NCBI GenBank assembly: GCA_017508965.1
Contig: JAFWQT010000045.1
Coordinates: 1-43,997, forward strand
Reading direction: 5' to 3'
From: Prevotella sp.
GTDB lineage: Bacteria > Bacteroidota > Bacteroidia > Bacteroidales > Bacteroidaceae
DNA: 43,997 nucleotides
In this document: positions 43,702 through 43,997 of the stretch, one piece after another
How the letters are laid out: each line of letters opens with the position of its first letter
How positions within the stretch are numbered: the first letter of the stretch is position 1
The notes under the pieces: model-generated
What the model saw: the letters and a program-made list of their open reading frames with translations, nothing else
Told to the model about the DNA's origin: nothing
Databases searched by the model: none
Position numbers and translations under genes: made by a program

Positions 43702-43722
43702 CCCCTCCTTAGAAAGGAGGGG
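43702..43722. repeat. GC-rich hairpin of the CCCCTCC/GGAGGGG kind
   Basis: CCCCTCCTT, AGA, AAGGAGGGG forms a perfect 9-bp stem with a 3-base loop in an otherwise non-coding gap. The same GC-rich arms occur in the terminator at 24325-24340 and, broken, at 18128-18151. Confidence 0.6.
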
Positions 43723-43751
43723 CTGGGGGTGGTTGATAATAAGGCTAAAAG

Positions 43752-43857
43752 CAAAGATTTAAATCAGATTTTTACGGATTTGTTCAAGCAGGGGCTAGGG
43801 CTGATAATTTTTAATGCAAAAAACAAAGATTTATGCCCGATTTTTGAAGATTTTTGT
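43752..43857 (+). repeat. Two-copy imperfect direct repeat near the right edge
   Basis: CAAAGATTTA followed by six variable bases, GATTTTT and GATTT occurs at 43752-43783 and again at 43824-43857. The 43547-43872 interval otherwise shows no gene; a minus-strand frame at 43506-43754 covers the terminator and the hairpin and is not credible. Confidence 0.45.
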
Positions 43858-43872
43858 GGTTCTTCGTCAATT

Positions 43873-43997
43873 TAGTTGAAAAGTAGTGGTTCCATTATTA
43901 ATTTTCGTTTGAGCAAGTTTAAACTGGCCCTGCCAAACATGACACGCTTGACTTCTTTTATCTTGTTGACGAATCCCTCGACAATACCATTTGAGAC
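43873..43997 (-). mobile_element. ISL3-type transposase, C-terminal end (cut by window edge)
   Basis: Only the last 41 residues are in the window, ending LLFN with stop at 43873-43875. The segment SNGIVEGFVNKIKEVKRVMF followed by GRASLNLLKRK matches the C-terminal block of ISL3-family (IS204/IS1001/IS1096/IS1165) DDE transposases, where the Glu of VEG is the third catalytic acid. The terminal inverted repeat of the element must lie between the stop and about 43550 but I cannot place it. Whether the element is intact depends on sequence beyond the window. Confidence 0.75.

Noticed and set aside
43506..43754. 82-codon minus-strand frame near the right end
   Set aside because: It spans a terminator and a GC-rich hairpin, so it is non-coding.

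Overview
The window reads as chromosome of a Bacteroidales bacterium, most likely a Prevotella-type (Prevotellaceae) gut or rumen organism. The evidence is the repeated Bacteroidetes promoter pattern (TTTG, 19-20 bp, TAnnTTTG), a FeoA-FeoB fusion, an Ala-rich extended ribosomal protein S16, secreted proteins ending in the Prevotella-like 'GxYI-NGKK' type of C-terminus, and a mannan pathway built on cellobiose/mannobiose 2-epimerase and a GH130 phosphorylase. The genus is an inference; the phylum is well supported.

Layout. 1-1.8 kb: the start of serC (cut by the window edge) and a DbpA-like DEAD-box RNA helicase, both on the minus strand. 2.0-5.3 kb: a two-gene unit for pectin attack, a small exported protein plus a large multi-module PL1 pectate lyase, closed by a terminator. 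5.4-5.6 kb: tRNA-Lys(CTT) with its own promoter and terminator. 5.7-8.7 kb: a tyrosine autokinase/chain-length regulator of polysaccharide export with an extraordinary Tyr-Gly-rich tail, and a small HAD phosphatase-like protein. 8.8-13.6 kb (minus): an NhaD-type antiporter, pfkA and an exported GH2 glycosidase, tightly spaced. 13.7-18.1 kb: a surface-polysaccharide patch, with a Wzx-type flippase divergent from three overlapping glycosyltransferases. 18.2-22.9 kb: a 22-bp tandem repeat array, rpsP, the feoAB fusion behind a perfect palindrome, a GlsB/YeaQ-type membrane protein and a panE-like reductase.

23.0-34.2 kb (minus) is a mannan/glucomannan utilisation locus. In transcription order it holds a BadF-type sugar kinase, GH5 mannanase, a multi-module secreted protein of unknown function, a terminator and repeat-rich gap, a CE7-like acetyl esterase, GH26 mannanase, GH130 mannosylglucose phosphorylase, a GPH sugar symporter and a 2-epimerase. 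A coherent route follows: deacetylate and cut mannan outside the cytoplasm, import mannobiose, epimerise it to mannosyl-glucose, and phosphorolyse that to mannose-1-phosphate and glucose. No SusC/SusD pair and no regulator lie in the locus.

34.2-41.8 kb (plus) is a five-gene envelope operon: MscS-family channel, kdsA, kdsD/kpsF (Kdo synthesis), a phospholipase-D-type enzyme and a large TPR protein. It is followed by a convergent substrate-binding-type lipoprotein, a secreted TonB-C-domain protein, and the 3' end of an ISL3-type transposase at the right edge.

The most unusual items are the Cys/Met/His-rich insert at the start of the GH26 enzyme, two copies of a 22-bp intergenic repeat family 12 kb apart, a long inverted repeat built from AGCGTTTC units, the Tyr-rich kinase tail, and an intrinsic terminator inside the mannan operon just before the epimerase.
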